Shown piece by piece: positions 7,692 to 16,030 of a DNA stretch of 64,000 bases. The stretch is from assembly GCA_030765525.1 (NCBI GenBank), contig JAVCCK010000008.1, positions 124,001-188,000 of the forward strand, read 5' to 3'. Under the pieces are notes generated by a model. That model did not search any database, was not told the DNA's origin, and worked only from the letters and a program-made list of their open reading frames with translations. Position 1 is the stretch's first letter, and the number at the start of each line of letters is the position of its first letter. The translations under genes were made by a program, and so were the position numbers. The stretch comes from Candidatus Lernaella stagnicola. Its GTDB lineage: Bacteria > Lernaellota > Lernaellaia > Lernaellales > Lernaellaceae.

Positions 7692-10600
7692 CTACATGTC
7701 GCGGGCGCGCGGCGGTTTCGCAAAACGGTCGAAGGCCGTGTAGACGCAGGGAATCAGATACAGCGTAAAGAAGGTTGAGACCAAGACGCCGCCGATGGTG
7801 ACCATGGCGATGGCGGCGCGGAACTCGGCGCCGCTGCCCATGATCTGCGGCGTCAGGCTGATGGCGATGGCGCTGTTCATCATGATGATCGGGCGCAGGC
7901 GTTCGCCGGCAGCTTCAACCAGCGCCTCTCGCACGGCAAGGCCTTCGAGTCGAAACTGCGTGACGCGGTCCAAGATTAGAATCGCGTTGTTGACCACGAT
8001 GCCCACGAGCATGACCACGGCCATCAAGCTCATCATGTTGAGCGATATGCCCGAGAGGAACAGCGCCAGCGAGACGCCGATCAATCCGAGGGGCAGGGTC
8101 AGCATGATGGTGATGGGGTGGATGAAACTTTCGAGCACCGCGGCCAGCACCATGTAGGTCAGGATGATGGCTAGAATCAACGCTTCGAAAATGTACTGGA
8201 AGGTTTCGGCCATGAACTCGGACTGGCCGGCGAAGTGAAGCAGGTAGCCGGGTTCGATGTCGATGTTCTTGGCGATCAACGTCTCCAGAGCGGACTGTCT
8301 ATCGCCGAGGGTGCCCGATCCGACGTTGGCGTTAACGGTGACCATCCGGCGTTTGTTCTTGCGGTTGATCTCCGTTTCAGCGGTGCTGAAACTGAAATCG
8401 CCCAATTGAGACAGCGGAATGTAGTCGTCGCCGATACGCAGGAACATTTCTTCAAAGTCGGAGGCGACCCGTCGCTGATCTTGCTGGAGCTGCACGCGAA
8501 TATCGTACTCCTCGTCGCTTTCCTTGTAGCGTGTCTTTACCTCGCCTTCGAAGGCGAGGCGCAAAACCTGCCCGACCATGGCCGTGTTCACGCCGTAGGC
8601 CGCCATCTGTTCGCGGTCGGGGACAAAGGTCAGTTCGGGCTTGCCGGTGACGTAATCCGAACGGATATCCACCAAGCCGTCGACTTGACGCATCTGCGCC
8701 ATGAGTTGCTCGGCGTAGTCGTTGATTTTTGCCAGGTCTTCGCCGATCACCTGGACCTGCAGTCCCTGGCCCGGGCCGTGGGTGCTGAGGCCAACCGAAA
8801 TCTCCGCGGCGGGAATCCCGGCCAAGTACGGGCGGGCGCGGTCGACGATTTGCTTGGCCGATAGGTCGCGTTCGGAGCTGTCGATCAGCTTGAAGACAAT
8901 GTTCCCTTCCTCCACGCCTCTGGTGGTGCCTCCGATCGACTGCAATCCCGCCTCGATATATTGGCCGAATTGCTCGGTCATGCGTTTGTCGATTTCCTGA
9001 AAGACTTCGTCGCTTTTGCGCAGGCTGGTGCCGGCGGGCAACTTGACCGACACGCTGACGACGTTCTGATCGGACTGCGGAAAGAGTTCGGACCCGACGA
9101 AGCCGAAAAGCATAACGCCGCCGAAGAACGCAACCACCGCCGTGAGTACAATCACCCAACGATGGCGCAGGCTCCAGGCAATGCTGCGTTTGTACTCGCC
9201 GGCCAGGCTCGCATAGCCCTTATCCCACGCGTCGCCGAACTTTTTGACGGCGCCAAGTTCGTGCTTTTTGCCGCCTTGGCGGAAAAACGCCGCCGCGAGC
9301 ATCGGTACGAGGGTGAAGCACATGAACAGTGAGAAGAGGGTCGCGAAAACGACCGTCAAGCCGAACTGCTTGAAGAATTGACCGATGATGCCTTGCATGA
9401 ACGCGATCGGCGTGAACACAACCAGGTTCGTGGCGGTCGAAGCGATGACCGCAATGGCGACGCGGGTGGTACCGTTGATCGCCGCTTCATCTGCCGGCTC
9501 GCCGCGGGCGATATGCAGGCTGATGCTTTCCAGCACGACGATCGCGTTGGCTACCAGCACGCCGACGCTGACGCCCAGGCCCATCAGAGAAATAACATTG
9601 AGGGTGAAGCCGGCGAACATCATCGGCATGAAGGTGCCGATAATCGCGGCCGGAATCGAAATCGAGGCGATGAAAGTGGCGCGGATGTCGTGCAAAAACA
9701 GCCAGAGCAGCCCGGCAGTCAGCAGAATGCCGAGCAGAATACTGGTCGTGGCGTCGCGAACCGAGTCGACGATGTACTCAGCCGAATCCTGTACCGTTTC
9801 GATTTTGATGTCGCTGGGCAAGATTTCTTGCAAGGCGGCAACTTCTTTTTGAATATTGGCCGAAATCGCCACCGTGTTGCCTTCTGATTTTTTCTGGATT
9901 TCGAGGCTGACGGCTTCACGCCCGGCATATCGGGCTTGGGTGCGGGGTTCGGCGTAGGTGTCGATGACTTCCGCGACGTCGCGTACGTAAACCTGCGTGC
10001 CGTGGGGCGTGGGGACCAGTACGTCGCGGATCTGGTCGAGGTTGGCGTATTTCGCCTGCAAGCGCAGGGAAAGTTCGTTCTGAGTGGAAATGATGCGGCC
10101 GACGGGGAAGTCGACGTTCTCGGCCGTCACCGCCATCAGCACATCGGCAACCGAAAGGCCGTAGGCGCGCAGGGCGTAGCGGTCGAGCGCCACGCGGATT
10201 TCCCGTTCGCGTCCACCGACGATGTCCACCGACGAGACGCCCTCGATCTTGGCGAGTTGGTCTTTGATCTTCTCGTCGGCGATACGGTAGGTTTCTTCCA
10301 ACGAGCGCGGGCTGCTGACCGCGAGCTGCATGATCGGCTCGTCGGTCGGGTTGAATTTGAACACCGCGGGCGGCTCGGCGTCATCGGGCAATTCGGCGCG
10401 AATGCGCTCGATCTTATCTTTCACCTCGATGGCCTTGAGGTCTTCGTCGGCGCCCAACTCAAACTCGAGAAAGATAAACGAAAGGTTTTCCGAACTTCGC
10501 GATTGCATGCGCTCGAGGTTGGAAACCGAGAACACTTCGTCCTCGATTCTCTGGGTGATCTGACTTTCGACCTCTTTGGGACCGGCGCCGGGGTAGATCG

Positions 10601-10745
10601 TCTGAATCATCACGAAGGGGAATTCGATTTCCGGCATCAGCTCTTGCGCCAGGTCTCGATAGCCACGGAAACCGACGACGACGAAGAGCATGATCATCAT
10701 CGTGGTAAGTACAGGACGGCGGACAGCCAGCTTGGCGAGGAACAT
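7692..10745 (-). CDS. RND efflux transporter permease (HAE1/AcrB-like)
   Basis: 1017 residues with the duplicated RND layout: a first membrane helix, a large periplasmic porter loop, helices 2-7, a second porter loop and helices 8-12. It is the inner-membrane proton-driven pump of a tripartite system whose adaptor (10758-11831) and TolC channel (11850-13256) are encoded just upstream. In TM4 the motif is GVLVANAIVV with A399-N400 where AcrB has Asp407-Asp408. In TM10 the motif is VVNNAIL with N919 where AcrB has Lys940. The Arg of the following RLRP segment (R949) is kept. The pump may therefore couple differently from AcrB. The substrate is not predictable. Confidence 0.9.
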   Translation of the reverse strand: MFLAKLAVRRPVLTTMMIMLFVVVGFRGYRDLAQELMPEIEFPFVMIQTIYPGAGPKEVESQITQRIEDEVFSVSNLERMQSRSSENLSFIFLEFELGADEDLKAIEVKDKIERIRAELPDDAEPPAVFKFNPTDEPIMQLAVSSPRSLEETYRIADEKIKDQLAKIEGVSSVDIVGGREREIRVALDRYALRAYGLSVADVLMAVTAENVDFPVGRIISTQNELSLRLQAKYANLDQIRDVLVPTPHGTQVYVRDVAEVIDTYAEPRTQARYAGREAVSLEIQKKSEGNTVAISANIQKEVAALQEILPSDIKIETVQDSAEYIVDSVRDATTSILLGILLTAGLLWLFLHDIRATFIASISIPAAIIGTFMPMMFAGFTLNVISLMGLGVSVGVLVANAIVVLESISLHIARGEPADEAAINGTTRVAIAVIASTATNLVVFTPIAFMQGIIGQFFKQFGLTVVFATLFSLFMCFTLVPMLAAAFFRQGGKKHELGAVKKFGDAWDKGYASLAGEYKRSIAWSLRHRWVIVLTAVVAFFGGVMLFGFVGSELFPQSDQNVVSVSVKLPAGTSLRKSDEVFQEIDKRMTEQFGQYIEAGLQSIGGTTRGVEEGNIVFKLIDSSERDLSAKQIVDRARPYLAGIPAAEISVGLSTHGPGQGLQVQVIGEDLAKINDYAEQLMAQMRQVDGLVDIRSDYVTGKPELTFVPDREQMAAYGVNTAMVGQVLRLAFEGEVKTRYKESDEEYDIRVQLQQDQRRVASDFEEMFLRIGDDYIPLSQLGDFSFSTAETEINRKNKRRMVTVNANVGSGTLGDRQSALETLIAKNIDIEPGYLLHFAGQSEFMAETFQYIFEALILAIILTYMVLAAVLESFIHPITIMLTLPLGLIGVSLALFLSGISLNMMSLMAVVMLVGIVVNNAILILDRVTQFRLEGLAVREALVEAAGERLRPIIMMNSAIAISLTPQIMGSGAEFRAAIAMVTIGGVLVSTFFTLYLIPCVYTAFDRFAKPPRARDM

Positions 10746-10757
10746 GGATGCGTCTCC

Positions 10758-11831
10758 TTAGAGCTGCTCGACGACCTTGTGGATTTGCACTTTCTCGCCG
10801 CCGGACAAGAGGTTGGCGCCCCAAACGACAACCTGTTCTCCGGCCTGCAAGCCGTCTTCCACCACAACCATCTTATTATTGTGCGGACCGATGACGATCG
10901 GCCGCTTCTCCGCTTTGTTCTCACCGCCGACGACGAATACGAAATATCCCTTGGCATCGGTGTGCAGGGCGTCAGACGGGACTTGCAGCGCGTTTTCTTG
11001 GAAGTCGGTGCGAATCTTCACGCGTTGCAGGGTTCCCGGGGGCAGGAGGCCGTTGGAATCGAGAATGGCCTCCACCAAAAACAGCCGCGTCTTGGGATCG
11101 GCCGACAGGCTCACGCAGCAGACCTGGCCCGACGCAAGTTCGTTATCCCCGTTTTCAACGACCATGGCTACTTGCCCGGCCGCGATTTTTTTGATGTCTG
11201 AACTGGATACGTCCATCTTCACGCGGGCCTGATCCGTCTTGGCGACGACGGCCAGCGTCTCGCCCGGTTCGACCTTTTGCCCGGCCCGCACGCGCACGTC
11301 AGTCACCACGCCCGCAATCGGCGTTTTAAGCGTTAGCGAAGCGGCCGCGTCGCGCGACACCGCCCGGGCGGTGTCCATGGCCAGGCGCGCTCGATCGAGT
11401 TGGCTGTCGCTGAGCGCGCCCGCTTCGTGCAAGGGCTGAAGGCGGTCGAATTCCCGCTTGGCCGTCTCGTACTGCAAACGCGCCCCTTCGCGCGCGGCAT
11501 ACGATTGCGTCGACGACAAGGCATCCAACGAAACGATCGCGCGCCCTGCGCCGACTTTTTGCCCCTGTTGCACGTGCACCGTGCGGATCCGAGCGGGCAT
11601 GTTGGCGTAAATCGACGCCTGGTTGATGCCTTCGAGGGCGCCTGTCTTCTCCAACCACTTCTCGAACGTGGCGTTTTGGATGGCATAAACGTCTACGGGA
11701 ACGCCATCGGCGCGGCGCACGTCATCGATACTCGGCGTTTTCTCACCCTTACCGGCGGTGAAGAAGCGAAAAGCAATCAAACCGGCGAGGCCGAGAACAA
11801 TAATCGCAATGATGATGTTGCGAAGTTTCAT
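10758..11831 (-). CDS. RND periplasmic adaptor (membrane fusion protein)
   Basis: 357 residues with an N-terminal membrane anchor (about 4-25). A split lipoyl-like domain follows (YANMPARIRTVHVQQGQKV, and later GVVTDVRVRAGQKV), around an alpha-hairpin of coiled-coil type (about 105-165). A beta-barrel and a membrane-proximal domain make up the rest. It would bridge the RND permease and the TolC channel. It lies 12 bases upstream of the permease gene on the same strand, which indicates one operon. Length and domain order are typical of the HlyD/AcrA family. Confidence 0.9.
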   Translation of the reverse strand: MKLRNIIIAIIVLGLAGLIAFRFFTAGKGEKTPSIDDVRRADGVPVDVYAIQNATFEKWLEKTGALEGINQASIYANMPARIRTVHVQQGQKVGAGRAIVSLDALSSTQSYAAREGARLQYETAKREFDRLQPLHEAGALSDSQLDRARLAMDTARAVSRDAAASLTLKTPIAGVVTDVRVRAGQKVEPGETLAVVAKTDQARVKMDVSSSDIKKIAAGQVAMVVENGDNELASGQVCCVSLSADPKTRLFLVEAILDSNGLLPPGTLQRVKIRTDFQENALQVPSDALHTDAKGYFVFVVGGENKAEKRPIVIGPHNNKMVVVEDGLQAGEQVVVWGANLLSGGEKVQIHKVVEQL

Positions 11832-11849
11832 CGCGTGGGATCCTCTTGT

Positions 11850-13256
11850 TTATTCTCCCATCGCTCGCTGCAAGCGGGCGCGGGCGTCATTCAGATCAAA
11901 TAGCGTCGCGGCCAAACCGAGTTTGGCCCGATTCAAATTATTGCGTGCGTCGGTCACTTCCAATCGCGTACCGAGTCCGTTTTCGAAACGAAGCTGCGCC
12001 AAGTGGTTGGCTTCGGCGGCCACTTCCACGGCTTTCATGTTCGCGGCGACCATTGCTTCAGTGGTGCGAATTTGTTTTGCCAAACTCGTCACTTCCAATT
12101 TAATTCCGCGCGTTGCCTGAGCGATTTGCAGGCGGGACGTCTGCCGTTTGGCGGCCATCTGCTTCATCCGGCCGTAAGCGCGCAATCCGTCGAAAAGCGG
12201 GACATACAACTGCACGCCGAAATTGAGCGACGGCTGGAAACCGTCGGAGGCGTCGCCGGGCTCATCCTCGGGCCAGATTTGCTTATCGGAACCACCCGAT
12301 TGGGCGTAGGTTGCGTTAGCCGTGAGGGTGGGCAGGTAGAGCGCGCGGGCGATCTTGTGCGAATAATCGTACATGTCTTTTTGCAGGCTCAAGGCGCGCA
12401 ATTCCGGGCGCTGCAGAACCGCGCGGCGCACGAATTCAGAGACATCGCCTTCAAGCGACTCGAATTTCAATTCGCCGACAATGGATACCGTGCGATCCAG
12501 CGGCTCACCGATGACATGCAGCAAGGCCTGCTTCGCGGTTTCGAGGTTGCGCTCGGCGGCCATTACGGTGGGCTCGGCCATCGCCAGTTCCGACTCGACG
12601 ATCAGCAGATCGAAGCGGCTCATCACGCCTTGCTTCGCCTTGTTGCGTACCACGTCGTACGTTTCTTTGGTTAGCTTCAGGTTTGACTCGGCGACACTCA
12701 GCGCCTCTTGCGCGAAAAGCACGGTCAAAAACGACTGGCGGGTTTGCAGCGCCACATCCTTGACCGCCAACTGCTTGTTTTCGCGCGCGATCTTCTTAAA
12801 GACCGATCCTAAGCGAATGGCATTGCTCACCTTGCCGAAGGTGAACAGATTCTGCTCGGCCATGAGGCGGAAATCCCACTCGTGCTGGGAATTGAAATAC
12901 TGCTTTGATTTTTCCAGCGGCGGCGCGCCCATTTGCGCCAACAGCGGATTGAAGGCCGTCATATCGACTTCGGAAAAACGTCGCTCGAGATGGCGCGTGT
13001 AACCGACCACGCCGCTGATCTGCGGGAAGGCGTCGGCGGCGTATTCCCGATACGTGCCCTTGGCTTCGTTAATCGACTCATCAGCGATGCGCACCGATTC
13101 GTTATGGGATAGGGCCAGCTCAACGGCTTTTTCGATGGTCAGGCGCAAGGGGAGGAGGTCATTCTCCGCCGCCCGTGCCGCATCGACGGCCAAGGCCGCC
13201 AAGATGGCGCATACACTCAAGCAGGCGAACCAGAAACGGCCTCCATGATGCATCAT
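11850..13256 (-). CDS. TolC family outer membrane channel protein
   Basis: About 468 residues. A signal peptide (hydrophobic core in the first 30 residues, AARA cleavage region) is followed by two long helical hairpin repeats typical of outer membrane efflux proteins, with LTIEKAVELALSHNESVRIA at the start of the mature part. Start set at the ATG at 13256 because GGGAGA lies eight bases before it; an ATG at 13289 is in frame but lacks a good site. It is the first gene of the TolC-adaptor-permease operon and has its own promoter just upstream. It is expected to form the exit duct for the RND pump. Confidence 0.9.
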   Translation of the reverse strand: MMHHGGRFWFACLSVCAILAALAVDAARAAENDLLPLRLTIEKAVELALSHNESVRIADESINEAKGTYREYAADAFPQISGVVGYTRHLERRFSEVDMTAFNPLLAQMGAPPLEKSKQYFNSQHEWDFRLMAEQNLFTFGKVSNAIRLGSVFKKIARENKQLAVKDVALQTRQSFLTVLFAQEALSVAESNLKLTKETYDVVRNKAKQGVMSRFDLLIVESELAMAEPTVMAAERNLETAKQALLHVIGEPLDRTVSIVGELKFESLEGDVSEFVRRAVLQRPELRALSLQKDMYDYSHKIARALYLPTLTANATYAQSGGSDKQIWPEDEPGDASDGFQPSLNFGVQLYVPLFDGLRAYGRMKQMAAKRQTSRLQIAQATRGIKLEVTSLAKQIRTTEAMVAANMKAVEVAAEANHLAQLRFENGLGTRLEVTDARNNLNRAKLGLAATLFDLNDARARLQRAMGE

Positions 13257-13289
13257 ATCTTGTTTCTCCCGTTTGGCTGCAATCGGCAT

Positions 13290-13317
13290 AGCATATAAAA
13301 ACCAGGCTTCAAGTCAA
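13290..13317 (-). promoter_or_regulatory. sigma70-type promoter of the TolC-RND operon
   Basis: On the minus strand, -35 TTGACT (13312-13317) and -10 TATGCT (13290-13295) are 16 bases apart, about 35-60 bases before the TolC start. Ten bases upstream of the -35 lies the inverted repeat TACCA-AA-TGGTA (13327-13338), a possible regulator site. Confidence 0.5.
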
Positions 13318-13362
13318 GGGTTTCAATACCAAATGGTACGGTTATGTCCACAATAAATATCG

Positions 13363-13402
13363 ATTGCTTGCGCCTCATCTGGTCAGGGGAGGGGCAAGCA
13401 AT
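13363..13402. repeat. 14-bp inverted repeat
   Basis: Arms 13363-13376 and 13389-13402 pair with one mismatch around a 12-base loop. No T-run follows on either strand, so it is not a textbook terminator. It may be a regulator site or an RNA hairpin near the end of the comEC transcript. Confidence 0.6.
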
Positions 13403-13527
13403 AAACCGAACGCGAAAAATGACGCTTTAGCTTCCAAAAATCAAGCGGTTACCAGACTTTTGGCAAAGTTTTTTATTGCGTCGCAATCTCCAACTGTCAA
13501 GAAATGCGCGCCATGTAAAGCATAACT

Positions 13528-13554
13528 ATTCGACAAGAAGCGAATCTTGCGAAT
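13528..13554 (-). terminator. possible hairpin at the end of the comEC transcript
   Basis: A stem of about 10 bp with one bulged base and a 6-base loop lies about 30 bases downstream of the comEC stop. There is no clear U-run, so it may only stabilise the 3' end. Confidence 0.35.
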
Positions 13555-13585
13555 ATTTCCGGAACGGTAAAGGAGCGTCGGGCGG

Positions 13586-16030
13586 TTACCGAAGCATGGC
13601 CGGATTGGTCACTGGGGGGGCGATAGACCGGCACATCCACTCTTGCTCCTGTGCGAAGCAGCGAACGGTTCCGTCGATATCGGTGCGCCAAATCTCTGTC
13701 CCGCGTCGACGCAACGACTGCATAACACTCGGCGCGGGAAACCTATATCGGTTTTGGAAACCGACCGGTATTAGCGCGAGCCGCGGGGAGACGGCGTCCA
13801 AAAAAGCCGGTGTGCTGCTGCTGGGCGAGCCGTGGTGGCCCACTTGTAGCATCTCGACATCCAAGTCGGCGCCACCGGCGAGTATGTGGGATTCAGCGGA
13901 CCGCTCCATATCGCCGGTTACCAATAGGTTGCGCGGTCCTGCGGCAATTCGCAGAGCGAGCGAGCGGTCGTTTGCTCTCCACGCCAAAGGCGGCTCTTCC
14001 GGCGGATTGAGTACGTCTACTTGCAGCCTGTCGAATCTGAATGACTCGCCGGCTTTCAGTTCCCGCACCGGAATTTGCTTTTCCCGAGCCCGCGCGAGCA
14101 ACCACAGGTAGTCTCCCGCGTTTTCGGCCGCAAAGGGTCGCGCCGCCGTCCAGATCTCTCCAACGCGGAGGTTCTCCAAGACCGCGTGCAAGCCAAGGCA
14201 ATGATCGGGGTCGGCATGCGTGACGACCAGGACGTCGACGGCTGGTACGCGTTCGGCCAACAGATAGGGCAGCACGAGTCGCCCGCGCGGGTCGTAGCCG
14301 CCGTCAATCAGGAGGTGACGCCCGCCCGCGGTGCGTACATGCAGCGACATGCCTTGGCCGACGTCGATCATCGTCACTTGGGTTTGCGCCGGGAAACGGT
14401 GCGCGAGGCGTGGCGTGAATATCAGACTTACCGTGAGGACCGCCGCCGTCGCCCACGCGGCCCGCCGAATCCAACGCCGCGACCAATACGGTACCGACAC
14501 GAAAAGAAGCACAAGCAAGGCAAGTTCAATCACCGTGGGCCGACCAAGGTACCTCTCGCCCCCGCCGAGGGCGTCGATGAGCAGCGCGACTCCCCATACC
14601 TGATCGGCGGCAAGCGCGGCGACCGCCCACAGCCAGCCTGTAACCGCCGGGGCCAACCAAGCCGCGGCACTCCCGGCCAGAAGCGGGGGAATAACCAAAG
14701 AAGTGTAGATCGGCAAGGCGACCAGGTTGGCGACCAGCGCGCCGGGGGCGATCGTGCCGAAGTGCCAAAGGGAAATCGGCACCGTGGCCAGGAACGCGGC
14801 GGCGGACATGACAAGTCCCCGCACCAACCAGCGACGTGCGGGCGAAAGTAATGGCCGCGGGGCAACTTCTTCCTCGAACGTTTTGAGTTCGGAAAGCTTG
14901 CGGCCCAGACCCGCCCAGTGAATCATGCCCGCGACCGCCGCGAAGCTGTACTGGAAGCCGGCTTGCCAAAGAGCGCCCGGATACACGGTCAGCACGACGC
15001 AGGCTGCCGCCGCGAGGGCGATAAGCGGGTCACGACGCCGGCCTACGTATAAGGCGAGCATCGCAATGACGAACATGACGCAGGCCCGCAGAACGCTGGT
15101 GCTCGCGCCCGCTAACGCCGTGTACAACAACGCCACGGGAAGCGCGAAAAGAACGGCGAGACGGCCCGGGTGAAAGCGGTGGCCCAGCGCCGGAAAACGG
15201 CTGAACGCGAACCAAAGAAGAAGAAAAACCAAGCCGGCGACGGCCGAAATGTGCAGGCCCGACACGACCAACACGTGCCCGATCCCCGCGCGACGGTATG
15301 ACTCGCGAATGTCGGGCCGAAGCAGCGCTTTCTCACCGAGGACCAGCGCTCGCGCCAAGGCCCCTGTTTCCGCCGGAGCCGCCGCCGCCCGTTGCCGAAC
15401 CTTTTCGCGTATGGCCTCCAACAAGGAATGAAAAGTAATTCCTTCCGAGGCGATTTGCCGGATCGAATTGGCGCTGTACAGGCGGCCGCGTAGATAGATT
15501 CCCTGCGTGATCTCGCCCCAATCCCATCGGTAGACGCCGGGCGTGCGGGGCGACGCGATGTATTCGAGGCGCGTGCGCAGGCGGACTGTCGCGCCGCATT
15601 CGACGGGTGGCAGGGTGTGACGAAAGTGGATGCGCACCTTACCCGCGGCGGTCGTCCAGCTATCGTCGTCGGCGATGATTTTGTGTGCCTTCAAAACGAA
15701 GGAGCCGCCGCCGTCGTTGTTCATCAGCGGTGGATCGAACATCGCCCCTTCGATAGTGACCATGCCGGTGTGAACCCAATGAGCGAGGTGGTTTGCCGGA
15801 AGCTTAGGCCGAACCACGCCATCAATGCGCCATAGGCCCAGTGCGAAGGCGAGGAGTGCCAACGCGGCGATTCCCGCGATCCTCCGGTTTCGTTTCCACG
15901 CCAGCAGTAAGAGGATTCCAGCAGCCGCGACCGCGACAACGGCGAGAATCACGGCGTGCTCGAAGTAGCGACCCACGTACAAACCCAGCCCCAGAGCGAA
16001 CGCGGCGGGAATCAGCGGGCGACGAATCAT
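13586..16030 (-). CDS. comEC: ComEC/Rec2 family DNA uptake channel protein
   Basis: 814 residues with the full three-part ComEC layout. An N-terminal DUF4131-like domain has two membrane helices. The Competence membrane domain contains the signature HVLVVSGLHI (around residue 250). A C-terminal metallo-beta-lactamase-like domain has VGQGMSLHV, THADPDHCLGLH and a later VGHHGS. The protein carries single-stranded DNA across the inner membrane in transformation. PilT and other pilus-related genes lie 15 kb away. The start codon overlaps the uvrC stop (ATGA), so comEC is the last gene of the uvrB-cupin-uvrC run. Confidence 0.9.
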   Translation of the reverse strand: MIRRPLIPAAFALGLGLYVGRYFEHAVILAVVAVAAAGILLLLAWKRNRRIAGIAALALLAFALGLWRIDGVVRPKLPANHLAHWVHTGMVTIEGAMFDPPLMNNDGGGSFVLKAHKIIADDDSWTTAAGKVRIHFRHTLPPVECGATVRLRTRLEYIASPRTPGVYRWDWGEITQGIYLRGRLYSANSIRQIASEGITFHSLLEAIREKVRQRAAAAPAETGALARALVLGEKALLRPDIRESYRRAGIGHVLVVSGLHISAVAGLVFLLLWFAFSRFPALGHRFHPGRLAVLFALPVALLYTALAGASTSVLRACVMFVIAMLALYVGRRRDPLIALAAAACVVLTVYPGALWQAGFQYSFAAVAGMIHWAGLGRKLSELKTFEEEVAPRPLLSPARRWLVRGLVMSAAAFLATVPISLWHFGTIAPGALVANLVALPIYTSLVIPPLLAGSAAAWLAPAVTGWLWAVAALAADQVWGVALLIDALGGGERYLGRPTVIELALLVLLFVSVPYWSRRWIRRAAWATAAVLTVSLIFTPRLAHRFPAQTQVTMIDVGQGMSLHVRTAGGRHLLIDGGYDPRGRLVLPYLLAERVPAVDVLVVTHADPDHCLGLHAVLENLRVGEIWTAARPFAAENAGDYLWLLARAREKQIPVRELKAGESFRFDRLQVDVLNPPEEPPLAWRANDRSLALRIAAGPRNLLVTGDMERSAESHILAGGADLDVEMLQVGHHGSPSSSTPAFLDAVSPRLALIPVGFQNRYRFPAPSVMQSLRRRGTEIWRTDIDGTVRCFAQEQEWMCRSIAPPVTNPAMLR

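Larger units (their letters stand above)
13257..13585. other. intergenic region between comEC and the TolC-RND operon, with inverted repeats
   Basis: About 330 bases with no convincing gene, the only gap of this size. It is visibly richer in A+T than its surroundings. It contains the TolC promoter, the small palindrome TACCAAATGGTA (13327-13338), and a 14-bp inverted repeat with one mismatch and a 12-base loop (13363-13402, arms ATTGCTTGCGCCTC and GAGGGGCAAGCAAT). A 10-bp stem with one bulge (13528-13554, arms ATTCGACAAGA and TCTTGCGAAT) lies about 30 bases past the comEC stop. The last may act as a transcript end, but no U-run follows it. Confidence 0.6.

Noticed and set aside
9936-11201. 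Plus-strand frame of 421 residues opposite the RND permease and adaptor
   Set aside because: Antisense of conserved efflux genes, no ribosome site, no recognisable motif.
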